DNA of 64,000 bases from Watersipora subatra (lineage: Eukaryota; Bryozoa; Gymnolaemata; Cheilostomatida; Watersiporidae), in assembly GCF_963576615.1 (NCBI RefSeq), contig NC_088711.1, positions 22,352,182 through 22,416,181 on the forward strand. Direction: 5' to 3'. Both the position numbers and the translations under genes were made by a program. Each line of letters starts with the position of its first letter. Position 1 is the first letter of the stretch. This document shows, one piece after another, positions 1 through 21,600 of the stretch. A model generated the notes under the pieces. It was given only the letters and a program-made list of their open reading frames with translations. It did not search any database and was not told the origin of the DNA.

Positions 1-2382
1 GTCACCAAGCATGGAAACTGTCGTCAGGAATTGGATACTTATTAAATTACTGCATTGCTCACTTTTTTCAGGTAATGAACGGTTCTTAGTTTGCCACAAA
101 TACTAATGATTTAGTTTGGTTGCACAGTTTTAAGCTGCACATGTAGATGATACCTGTTCCTTTTTGCTAAGAAACATGAAGCACCTGCTTTTGTCTTACC
201 TCACAAACACTACTTGGTTAAAAAGATTCCTTCACCTCATTAGTTGAGCTGCTTCCTATGTGCAAATCTCTATGTAGTTCACAGTAAAAAGGAGTGGTGC
301 TAAGATCAAAGATGTCATTCACAGACTTTATTACAGCCATCTTTGTGCCTTTTATACTGAAAATTAATTGGTAGTAGGTGGAATGTTAAACATCATAGAC
401 CTGTGTACCGGTCTTGTAGCAAGAGTCAGACTTATCAGGAAGACAAGGGTAAGGACTGGCCTGCCAGGGGAGAGGGCTACCAACTGCGAGGTGGGATCAA
501 AATCTAAATTCAGTACGTGTTTTTAATCTACTTGCTTATTACGCGTGCTTCCTCTGCCGCTGTCCTTGGCGGTCTGGCGAGATCACAATTACGAGCATTA
601 AAATGTCATTTGCACTTAATTAATACTATTACAGTAGGCCTATATAAATTATAAAAAGCAAATAAATAGGAATGCGAGCTACAAATTTAACTTCGGATAT
701 AGTCCATGAGTACTTCGAAAGCAGCTACTATTTGGTCCACATTATCTTTTTCCTTTATGCAACTAATCTCAGTGCTGTCTCTTTAAACATATTTTATGAG
801 ATTAAGGAATGGATAATGTTTCCGTGGCCAACAGCAGTAAGTCATATGTGTTATACAGACTATTACTGCATTTATACAACAAGTAGTCGATGTATAGGCA
901 TCAGAAATGGAAATGTAAATTTTAAACTTTACTAGCTCGAGCTAGCTTCTAAATACATTAACTTTTGTGTCTGTAGAAATAAGCAATTTAACTTTTGTTA
1001 AACTTTATTGTAGTCTGCCTCAGCTTACAAGCAAGCTAAACTTCAAAAAAGCTGCCCAGTTTACTTACGTTAACAGTTTTAATAGTTTATAATGTCATGT
1101 ACAATATATAGCATAAAAGTATACATAATATAGATTGTGACTATTCACAAGGTCCAAAGAAACGTGAAATAATAGGTGATATGAGATTTAGTTTTTAGCA
1201 GTGTCTCTGTGGTCAATAGAGCCTGTAGGCATAGAGAGGTAGTCATGCATATGTCATCAATGGGACTGTTTATACTGAGATTCAATGATTTTTATTGGAA
1301 ATTCTACTTTTATTTATTTCAAGTTAGTATGCTTATCATCTTGACTATCTAAATGCAATGCTCAATGGAAAAGTGCTTGTCTTTTGATTCTGATCTTTTG
1401 AACATGAGGCCAAACAGGAATGAGACATTTGCTCATAATGGTGAGGCTATGTGATGTAATACCTCGTAATCAATATTTGTTGATTAGTGTTGCCCTGCAT
1501 GTGAATAACCAGAAATTTGACCACCATCACTAGTAAAACTGCTACATTTTCTACTTTTTGGCTTTCTAAGCTCTATGGTCTACCTCTTGTGATCCTTTGT
1601 TAAAGTTAAGATGCAGGTTGTTTGAATTCTGATTGCATGCTGAGGTATCATAATTTAGAGCAAAATATATAGGCATGCAAACTAGTTATCTCTGCTGCCT
1701 ACTAGTTACTAACAAATCTGCAAGTATAACCTTTCTCTCCTACAGACATTTTTTTGCAAACAATTAGTATGGTCCTGAATATTCATTCCTATGTTTGTAA
1801 AAATACGTAAAAATTCATTACAATAAAACATGCATTTATTTACATAATTTTGTGGTAAGGTTGATAAAAGACATGCCTCATCATGGCTTGGATAACAATA
1901 ATATTTCTATACATTGTATACTGATTTAAGAGGTCGTGATTGTGAGCTAAGGATATATAATGAACAATTAAAAACTATTAAGAATTATCTTTGAGTTACT
2001 ATGTATTTTTTTTATATTAGATTATAAAGAGCATACGTACAGCTATTAAACACCACAGGAAAAATTCACGCATAACATTTTGGAATCTTGAAATTAGTGA
2101 ATCACAGGGAAATAATGAGTTATCCACAAATGACGGGATAGCGCGCTTAGGATATAAAATTGTAGCAGGTCTGTTAAGTTGCTACATAGATATGTACATA
2201 TCTATATTCATATAAGACAGTTTATATCAATTGTAACAAGGTTTATATGCAACTTGAAAAAGAACCACACGGCAAAATATATATTGTAGAAAAGTGTAAT
2301 GTTTACAAATAATAGAGAAGTTTTATTCGATCTGCAAGAATTGAAACTATTAGCACATATATTTTTGTGTGTGAGTTTGTGT
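1..2382. other. Left-edge region with no recognised gene
   Basis: AT-rich sequence with no recognisable exon. An 87-codon open frame at 672-935 (plus) and a short frame at about 383-526 (plus) resemble no family I know. The stretch at about 400-500 is richer in GC than its surroundings and could be exonic or an old repeat. If the divergent minus-strand exon at 2493-2595 is real, its next intron and exons should lie here or beyond the left edge, but I could not place them. Confidence 0.4.
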
Positions 2383-2492
2383 TCATATTCTGTGGGAGGA
2401 TCTTAGTTTTATCACCATTGTAATATTATAAAAATGATAATGAGTAAAGGTATTGGGCATGGAAAGAAGTTCAGCGGAACCATACCACTTAC

Positions 2493-2595
2493 CTACTTTT
2501 CTTGTTTTGTTTCGATAAGTTTGTCCGACATTTTTTATAAGAGCGCTGAAGCTAGGCCTGATATTTGCTAAAGTTTTCTCAAAAACATTTTGCAT
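2493..2595 (-). CDS. Probable first coding exon of an unidentified minus-strand gene
   Basis: Reading leftward, an ATG at 2595-2593 opens 34 codons, beginning MQNVFEKTLANIRPSF, that run into a strong donor (GTAAGT) just below 2493 in phase 1. An in-frame TGA lies two codons upstream of the ATG, so this is the first possible start. The peptide is rich in Lys, Arg, Asn and Ser with few acidic residues, which would suit a mitochondrial leader; that is inference. The ATG is 92 bp from the OSGEP ATG on the other strand, so the two would share a divergent promoter. I do not recognise the protein. A small mitochondrial complex I factor crossed my mind, but no following exon was found to test it. Confidence 0.4.
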
Positions 2596-2687
2596 GTACG
2601 CTCAAATAGATGAGTCACTCTGTTCGTATCAGTTATTTTCAATTAATTTGTTATAGAAACAGGTCAGTAAGCTATAATTTTGTCATT
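2596..2687. promoter_or_regulatory. Short divergent intergenic segment upstream of OSGEP
   Basis: Only 92 bp separate the OSGEP start codon (2688) from the opposite-strand ATG (2595). Such spacing implies a bidirectional promoter, with transcription starts probably inside this segment or inside the neighbouring reading frames. I see no clear TATA box. The call rests on gene geometry, and depends on the minus-strand exon being real. Confidence 0.4.
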
Positions 2688-11623
<8,936 letters not shown>

Positions 11624-12626
11624 AGGTCCCAACTCCAAATCAGCTAAAGCTGCGGTAAGAGATCAATGCTGCGGTAAGAGATCAATGCTGCAGTAAGAGA
11701 TTAATGCTGCAAGCAGACATCAGTATCCCATCAGAGGTGGTTAATACTTACACTGCAGATGATAAGTGATTTAATTCTGTAAATAGATCAAAATAGTTAT
11801 TTTGACCTATTTACAATATAGTTGCCGTGGTAACTATATTGTTATATATAATCGTGAGTTCAGCTTGAACCAAATATTTTCTGGCTAGCAACAACTGTAC
11901 ACACTAGTTTGGATTAGCTATAAGCTTTGATCTTACCTGACCAAAGAACATAAGGTGGACTACTGATGACGCCACCCTTTAGATTCGAGCAGCGAAAGAC
12001 TGACAGCCTCATGCATTCGCAAGCCATGTCTGGCTGATACATTTGTTGCTATTTGAACATATTGAGTATCTTATACGATAAAATACAATTTTGTAGAATC
12101 TATGAGTAGCACCTACCCTTCTTTAATAGACTACCAAAGTAAAAACAGGCTAATATTAGTCTATGAACAGATAACTCTTTGTACAAAGGCACCGAGCGTG
12201 TTTTTATCCTACATGGGTAACTACCCAAATTTACCAAAATTTATTAGAATGTTTTTATTTGTTGACAAATGTACTATGAAACGTCACATTCAAATTTACA
12301 TGCAAAGTATCTTTTCACTCGATGTATCAGTTTTGATACATAATCTTTAAATATCTTATAAAACTGACAATGAAATGGAACAAATCCTATTGCACATACA
12401 ATGTATAATAAGCTGACACAAAAATGTTGTTGAGACAAACAATGTTTCAGCCAAACTGAGCTGTTGGAGCTGAGAGGTAAAAGATCAGATCAGCTAATAA
12501 AAATATATATTATGAATAGAAAAATACTGGAAGAAATAAAACATGGAATGTGGATAAAAATATGAATATAACAAATCCTTTGAATAATCTGGTAAAATTT
12601 CCTAACTAAAGTGGACATGGAGAGAC
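11624..12626. other. Convergent intergenic region between OSGEP and SVOP
   Basis: About 1 kb separates the two stop codons. It contains a 19-bp tandem repeat just after the OSGEP stop. Possible plus-strand polyadenylation signals (AATAAA) are at 12496 and 12535, and a possible minus-strand one at 12254-12259. If those signals are used, the two 3' UTRs overlap. No other gene is recognised; the 82-codon frame at 12102 is not conserved in any way I can see. Confidence 0.5.
11649..11715. repeat. 19-bp tandem repeat, three copies, in the OSGEP 3' UTR
   Basis: The unit GCTGCGGTAAGAGATCAAT occurs three times with one or two changes, 25 bp after the OSGEP stop codon. Confidence 0.85.
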
Positions 12627-15600
12627 TTAATGCGATTCCTCAAGTTGTCTTCCCTTTGTCTCTATGGGCAAAAATACACTGGCAACAGCTGCAGCAGCCG
12701 CCACGCCTGCATATATCCCTATAGTGGCTTGTATAGACTTCTGCAGGAGCACCTGGAATAAAAAATATTTGGTAGTGCATATAGGCCTACAATGGAACCA
12801 AGTAATTCGTTCTGGAAGCTAATTCGTAAGTAGAAAGTGATTTTACCATTTACCGTAAAAGCTCTATTTGAATGCCACTATAAGGTTAAGGTTGAAAAAC
12901 ACAGCGCCACCCATCAATTGAATGCTACTTCTATTACACCGCCACTTTGATATTTATTTTGCGTGATGAATAGAAATTGATCAGTAGAAATTACTCTTCA
13001 GGAACACCATACGATGTAATAGCATCGTATGGTGTATCGATGTTCATTCTCTAACTCCAAAGCTATTTGTTTGAACTTGAGTTGAGATGTTCAAATTGAA
13101 ATGAGTAATAACTGTATTCATCTATTATGTTAACTTTGTCTGATACTTCGACGTATATGAAAACCGTAAAGCAAAAATTTGAAGGCCGCCGGCATTAATG
13201 TCACTTTTTCCTAGGAAAGTGCAAAATATAGAAGACATCAGCATCACTTCACCCATAGAAGGAATTCATGCTTCTCGAAATTCTGACCGGCAGTCAACAA
13301 ATACAGTAAATTTGAACATTTTGAACATACTATCCATTTGAACGCCACCTCTAATAGAATGCCACCTCTAATAGAACACCACCATAAGGGTTGAAAAGTA
13401 CGGCGCCATGGCACTCAAATACAAGTTTTACGGTAAATGACCTAATCCGTTCCAAACTCCCACCAAGTTGGGATATGACATCTGTATAAACTATAAATAC
13501 ATGTAATAGTTAAAACTTGTAATAAATGTTAGACTTATTTATTGTACTAGGTGAATGCCCGGTGTTGCACAAATAATAAAATTTTTTTCAGTAACTTAAG
13601 TTTGTCGTCTGTTGTTCGGTCTGCTCCAGCTATAGCGATTCGTATCTAGCAATGAAAAATCCGTATCGCAGAAGATTTGATCTCGGGACCTCTCATTTAC
13701 TTATCAGGCGATAAACTTACCGACTGAGCTACACAAGATGCAACGGATTCATTCGGCGATATGAGTCATTATCTAGGTTGAAATACCCATAGCACTCTGT
13801 GTTGCACAAAGTCACTAAAGCTTGCTCTCACCGCTCTTATTAGTAAGTTCAGCAATACAGATACTAGCTTACTCAAATTAGCCATTGACAATGTGACAGG
13901 CTAATGGCAAGAGGCCGGCAACTACATTACCTGCCACTGTTTATAAGCTGTTTTTAATACCCATGAAATTCGGGCTGTCTTTCCATCTGGGTGTTACAAA
14001 AATCGAATCACAGGAATATCGAAGCTATACATTTGGCAGTTGCACGGATGTGAAGCCAAGTGTGCTACCACTAAGCCGAAGAGCCAGCTTGCCATGGCTT
14101 GGACTAATTGTACTTAGAATCGTTACGTGCTAATTATTTCATAGCATGGCATAGTGGATAGCACACCTGTCTGCAAAAGCGTTGTTTATGAGTTGCATGC
14201 AAATGTGAAACGGTTTTTCGTTCCTAGATTTCAATTGTTATGGCTGAACATACATTCGACAGACCAACAATCGACAAACAAATATGCAGATTTATATACA
14301 CTATGTTTCCATGATGCGCAGTGCTTCAGAGTTGCGCTATCTCCGAATCATGGAAACGGCGTCTTCGCACTGAAATCACTGCGCACTGATCAGTGCGAAG
14401 CCAGTGCAAATTCGCAGCAAGGAAACAGCGATTGCGCAGTGGCTGCGCATAGCTCTCATGCCGTGGAGACAGATTCTTCGAGGGCTATAAACTAGTACAA
14501 AGGTTATCCCGCTAATCTTTTTTTTTCTATTCTTCCGATCTTCTTTCGCCTAAATTTAATTATGGTCTGCATTCACGAGGATGATGAGGTGATTACTTTC
14601 CTGGACTTTGTTATCGATGCCAACACTTTTCGAAAAATAGGTGGCAAGTCTTAAATTAACGTTTAAATAATATAGTACTTAAAAATATATTACTTTGTAC
14701 AAATTGTGTTAAGGTTTGTAAAACCTTGTGAATGTGTATTGTAAATAAAAGTATAATGACGACAGAAGCATAAAAAGACTGTTTCGGACGTTCGGTATCC
14801 GTGATCGATTCTATTTCTCCATCAGGCGATTCGATTTATACAATTTCTCTTCTCTGGCTGATTTGCTGAAAACCTCTGCGCAGCATGGAAACGTACAATC
14901 CCCTCGACTTCGGACGGGGCTGCTTCGCAGTACTGCGCACCATGGAAACATAGTGATACAGTAAAACCTCTAATTGAATGCCACCTCTATTTGACCGCCA
15001 CTCTGACATTCTTTGATTTTTATGAACATAATAGCAAGTGATCAGTAGAAAACTGTCCACAAAATCGTATTAATAATGAATTGTTCACATCAATAACAAT
15101 TAATTTTTTCATTTTCCAACGCCAAAGTTTTTCGTTTTTTCTATTAAAACTTTGGAAGCAACACCGTAAAAATAACTCCTAACGGTATCGGGCTAATAGT
15201 AGTTCCTTGTTTAACACGGTCTCTTAATACTTCAAAGTATGTGAAAAACGGTTTACATTTACGATCGTATATAAACAACTAGTTTTAGGCTAAAAGCTGT
15301 GCTTCGCGAGTAAAACTTTTATGCATTGCATTTATGCAAAATGCAACGCGTAAAAGTTGTACTCTGCTAAAAAATTGTTATGACGCTAGTATCGACTAGT
15401 TCAGCAGTGCAGAAGAAGAGTTGAGGTCGAAAGACATTGTGGAAGGTATAGAACAACCAGAAGATGTTCATTCCATCGAAAGCAACAATCAAAACGCAAC
15501 TGGCTGAGCAAATATTTTGTTTCAAAAACATTAACTTTTGTTTCTGCATGTATTATACGTATGGTTGGCTTATGTAACATGTTCATGAATATATATATGT

Positions 15601-18600
15601 AGCATTTGATAGATTATTGTTATATAACTTATATAAATTTGCAGATTTATAGCATATTATTTGACAGCATCATTGTGGTAATCTAATCTTACAATGGATT
15701 GACACTTCCTATGGCACACAAAAAGCTAGTTTTGGCTGGAAACTAGCAAACATCAATCAATGAGTGCAATGAGCTTTTATGCAACATTGTTAATAAGTTA
15801 TAAAATGAAAATGTCGTCAAATTTAGAATGAAATAAAAATTGAAAGCTCCATCAAGTTGTAAAAGCAAAAAATTGCAAAGCAAGACACAGGCTATGGTAT
15901 CATTGCAAGCAGTAGATATCAACTGGTAGATATATTTTTTGCTTCTCAATGCATATTTATTAAGAGATCTTTTACCAGTCGGAGGTAAGTTAGCAGATTT
16001 ATTACATCCAAAAGGGTTAATGTCGCTACACCGGAAAAAAGTGCCAAAAATAGGCAACATCCCATCGCCCACAAAAGGATTAAGTTAATCCTCTTAAAAT
16101 TCTGACGAGCCATTTAAAAAATACAATGCCAACCTCTATTTAAACTTTATCCTCTATTTGACGGCCATTATAGATAAAGGGTTGAAAAATAGAGGGCCAT
16201 GGTGTTCAATTAGAGGTTTGATGGTATATATACAGATTACCACATAATGACAAGAAAGAGCACACATAGAAATAAGAACAGAGAAATAATGAACAAAACA
16301 AAAAACTGTATGTTTGTTTACATTTGGAATTGGCCATCTAGACGAGGCTAAGCGAAAGCTGTGGAGAGGGGGATGATGGTCAGAGAGGTGGGTGTTGTGA
16401 TGCTGTCTTGGTTTTTTCTTAGAATAAATGTGTTAAGAACATGAGTAAAATATTTATTTACATCACCATGAACTGAAAAATACATGTTTAAAACGCATAT
16501 TTGATTTTATTGAAACTAAAGCTGCCCTACCCTTGATGTAACACGCGATAACTCCGAATTATACAATAGAAATATAAAAACTAAACAATGGTCGTATATT
16601 GACTTTCGCTAGCAAATGAAACCGAATCAGGTGCATTGTACCTCATGCCCACAGAAAGCAAACGAGCTAAAATAGGAAAAGTTTTCCGTATTTAAAAACT
16701 CCTTTCGTAAATCGAAACAATTTTTTTAAAAGACTTGTAACTTCAAAATTCCACATGTTGAATTTTCATAAGTAGAGGTTCCACTGTATTAATTCGCATA
16801 TGCCTTGACCTGTATGTGCTGTATAAGCATTGCGCTATCCACTACAATTCTTAAGGTTTTGCAGCATGCAAAATATATAAAATATGAATAGGGGCTATAA
16901 AGGAATTATATAAGACTTAACCCATGAAGTTATTGACTTCATACAGATGATTATCTCAAACGCAGTGGTGCCTCCACTTATGAAGGTACATCCACTTATG
17001 AAATGCTTTTCGTGTGAAACGTTCAGGTAACAAAATTACTCATGAAAACTTCATTACTCTTTGGCCATGAAAATCAGAAGGCACTAAAGGAAAGGCAGAT
17101 GTTGACTAAACACCCTTAGTGAAACTTGAAGAAAGCTGTTCCATGAGATTTTGGATTTTGTAGTTCAGTCAGGCTATTGCTTACTGTGACGATGTTTTTC
17201 CAACATCGGCACAGAAACCGTCTTTGCTATCATGTAACTTTGCTTGCAAGTTACATAGCAAGTTACTTGCACGTTAGGATAGCGAACAATGTTACTATCG
17301 TACAACTTTGCTTGCTCCGGCACGATAGTAAAAAATCATTGAAAGCTGACAAAAACAAATGCAATTGGATTGAATCTTTGCGAGAATGTCTCATTAAAAT
17401 AATGAGAGTGAATCTACACAGAAGAAAGTAAAAGGTAATGATGATTAAATCACATTTCTATTTGCTTTGTGTTAGTTAACATTTGTATCCCAATTGAGGG
17501 ATTCTTTAAACAGAGAAGCGCATGTTCAGGATAGAAAGAGTCGATATTTAAAAAAAGGTTGATGTTGCCAAACGACTTGAGCACAAATAAATTTCCTATT
17601 CAGGATATGACCGTATTGCTTATGCACTGAAAGTTCTGAATAGCTTGAGTACCTGAGCGACAAAGGGGGTGATGATAGCACCAATCCTTGCGAGACTGCT
17701 GCAAGTTCCTAGGCCTATCGACCTGCAGTTAGTCGGGTATATCTGCAACAGTAACATGCATCACATGTCACTAAGCTACTAACCTGGCACAGGACAATGG
17801 ATTTTGAGAAATAACTGCAAACGAATATATTTGCTTTGGTGATTTGTCAATTGCTATGCCCTTAACACTAATCAAAATACTGAAGAATTGGCAGCAATTG
17901 TATGCATATACCAAGACTGCCAAGTGCTTGAAGTATTTTATTGTACGTGGTTTCCAAAATTAAACCTATACTACAAAGCTCGTTTGCTAAATTTGCAAGG
18001 ATAACAAAAACCATCTGCAATTATTACATTTTGAACTCGGTCTATCCTAGCAGGTTCTGTTACATAAAAAGCTTGCATCACAGAGTTGATAAAAATTGGC
18101 CTCCTCTACCATTCTTTTAAAAAACAACATACTGACGCTGAGCTATTATTAGCTGAGCCAAGTATTTAGTTGATTCAAAAATAAATTCCGCAGACTGCTA
18201 ATTCTTACTAACAAAATACTTTAGATAACATAGTTTGAAGATAATACACACCTCAGTTGCATATAAGAATGCCACCTGAAATGCGCCGGCTATAAAGCAC
18301 CTTGCAGCGAACAGGAAGACAATCAACAAGATTCTACAAAGACAATCAGGAGGCTTCAAGGTATTAAGTTTCTGTAATAGCAGTTGGTTAATCAGGGAAG
18401 AGATGATCAAAAGAATCGCAACAGAGACATCATTAGAAGTTTGTGGTAACCTAGTAGACTAACTGACCTTCCTTTGCAGACAGCGACTAAGGCGGTGGCC
18501 AGAGCAAACATGACAAAAAGAAGTCCCATGCTGAACTTTCGTCCAATCAAGTCGATTATAAAGAATGTCAGCAAAAGTCCTGTAAGAGCAACCAAAAGAG

Positions 18601-21600
18601 TCGTTTTTAGTTCACTTCTTGCAATGTGTTCAACACAATAATTAATACACCAATACATGATTGTCAAAAATTCTCATTGCAGTCATCATACCTCAACATA
18701 CGAGCTTAATGCGTTCTGGGACTGAGCTCATATGTCAATTTACTCGCGTCTTAAAACACTATTTCTTATATAAAATATCCAAGTACAAATTAATAATTCA
18801 TCGGCATACTATGAAAAATAACACCTAAACAGGATATTGGTATTATGGTGGAAAAACGTTTTTGATTGTTCCAATCCAGTACATGCGCTAAAAAATTAAC
18901 AAATACTTATTTAGTTGTTATGATTTGCAATAAAATGTAACATCACTATGCACACTACTGTATGGAATTTTTACCTTCGATACAGACATGGATAACTACT
19001 GTCTGAAAGACTTGAGAGCAACGCATTTGATAAACTAAACTTTTGTAACCCTACGTAATAGAGACTTGGAATTTAGCTTACTAAACACATACACTTGAAG
19101 CTAAGTTTTAATCTTTCAATAAGCTTACGTTAATTTTGAAATCTTATTTTTTAGTATGTTTCCTGAATGCCTTGCATTCATTATAACTTTTGGCCAACCC
19201 TTTAAAAACTTTTTTTAAACTGATTTGCAAAAAAAGATCGAGCGATGCTGTCCGCGAAAGCGATTCTTGCATACTTGGCCATATCATGGCCACGGACAAC
19301 CGGATCTCGATGCTCATATCTAAAAAATTACTTGTATCTAAAGGAAGAAATTTGCTCAAAAGTCAGCTCGTATCTCGAGTTTCTTGCATGTTGGGGACCC
19401 ATATGTAGGACATAATGGGGACCCATGTTGGGGCACTGGTATGTAGAGACATGACTGTTTAGCAAAGCAGACTCCAGCTTGTATATCGACTATCAGTGAG
19501 AGAAAGGAGCTTTGCATATAGCAACGGCTGAAAATTATTGTAGTCTTACCGGGAAATTCTGCCAGAGCTGTCCAGATTAGCTCAATATAGTTGCTTGTTT
19601 CCAATGGCCTACAATCTAGGGCGCAAGTAACTGGTGGGGTAGAACCTTCCAGAATAGCTAAAACAACCAGTGATTCCAGCAATGATACTAAATTACATCA
19701 TAAACCTAAATGAACCTACATCATAAACAAACACCTAAATGAACTGATTGCATATTTGGGTCAAGGCAATTGCATATTTGGGTCAAGGCAATTGCATATT
19801 TGGGTCAAGGCAAAAATTTGGTGATCCACATGCCGTTGAGGGAACCTAACTCCAACAATGTTATATAGTAGGAATGACTCACTGTTACAAACATCATCGC
19901 TGTCAATCTCAAGCAACTCAGTGGTGAGTAGGACAATACCATAATATGAAAAGGTGTTGGCAAACCAGATAAACCATAGGAGTAGAGTGGTAATCCTCAG
20001 CTTTGGTATAAACAAATCTCCTAGTCGACCTCTCTCAGCTTTCTATGAAAGACCGATGAGTGTTTAACCACTTGAGCAATTAATCTTTTAAATTATAAAA
20101 TTGATTCTTTTAAAGGGTGTAAATTGTCTATACGATTGGCAGAATTACATGTGCATTACTTCATTACTTATATGTACAATCATTTTTAAGTCAGACATTG
20201 ACTTACAAGCACTTTAATACATTAAGTTCTTAACATGATATATAATTTTAAAAGATTTGGTTCTACACCCTTGATAATTTTTCCAACTTTTGAAAACATT
20301 GCTGGTTTGTAAATCTGTACGTATTTATACAGTTGCCCTTCATATACTTTGGTTTTACTTTACACTTTTTATGTTTTAAAATCAATGACCTGAATAAAAG
20401 TGGTAAGAGTAGTGAGAAAACCAATACTTTTCTTATAGTTCCAGTAAACAATTATAGAAAATTATCTTTGTAGAAATTCTTTAGACAGTTTACGAAGCCA
20501 CCTCGCAGTTACAGTAAACAGAGGTGAAAATGATGCAGAGAGAAAATCTAAAAATAGTACAAATAGAATGGACATGATAAGTAAAGATAGGTAAATGCAG
20601 AAAATATTAAATATGAAAACCAAAAACACAAATAAGTTAGGCTGATTTGAAGCTCACCTAGACAAACTAGCTCCGTATACCTATCACCATACATGTAACT
20701 ACCTATTTGTCGCATGTCTTCCAAATCACCAAGGCTATGCTTCGATTTGTATGCTTTTAAAGGTTAGCTAACAGCAGTAACAAACATTACAGACTTGCGT
20801 TTGAATATTTTGTAGCTTCAACAAAATGCCAAATTTTATCAACATTTATAAGTCAAGAAAATGGACAGAAATATTATAGATCTTTATTCAAAAACAGTCC
20901 GAAAGAAATTTTCACCAAAAACAGCTGCGAGGCTATATAATTATAATAAAATCGCTAGTTTTTTTTAACTCAATGATCTAAACCTTCTGTTCAAAATCTC
21001 AATTCATGAAAGCAAAACATGCATTAATAGGTCTTAATCAGATGACTTTTGAAAATAGCTAATTTTTACAGATTCAATTTTTTATTCAATTTTCTATTTG
21101 TGTTAAGAATTTATTTGCGAACACTGAACAAGATGTACGCACAAGCCGATTATCGTAATTCTACAGCCGCCAGTAAATAAGTTAATGGGGCACATATAAA
21201 TGAATAAACCTTACATTATAATTGCCTGTAATGATGGTAACCAAAACATATAACATGGCGACTAAATGGGGAAAATGTATCAAAATGGTGGGCAGCAAAA
21301 GCACTTTTGTAATCGTGTTCACACATTGGCCAATCGGAAGGATTGACTCCATGTATCGTGTAGGTATATGTTTTGCTGAAAAATGGTCTCCTTATGTCAC
21401 AGTTTGGAGCTTGTAGCAAACAACAATTTTGAGACTCGCAAGCAAGTATTCTTGTCTCCAAAATTAGTTTTTTGTTCTTTTAAAATCAAAATCATTGCTG
21501 AGAAATGAAATATCAGGACTATATTGCTATAAAGAAATATAATTTAAAATGCTGTCAGTTAACCTTTAATGTAAAATTACAATAAATGCATCTTTTTACA

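Noticed and set aside
672..935. Exon of an upstream gene
   Set aside because: No motif, no splice-consistent neighbour and no similarity I recognise; left as an open frame only.
14154..14495. 113-codon plus-strand gene
   Set aside because: It spans a SINE head and the left arm of the CACTATG element; composition reflects those repeats.
15743..16072. Host gene of 109 codons
   Set aside because: It lies within pogo-like copy B and has a homologous frame in copy C.
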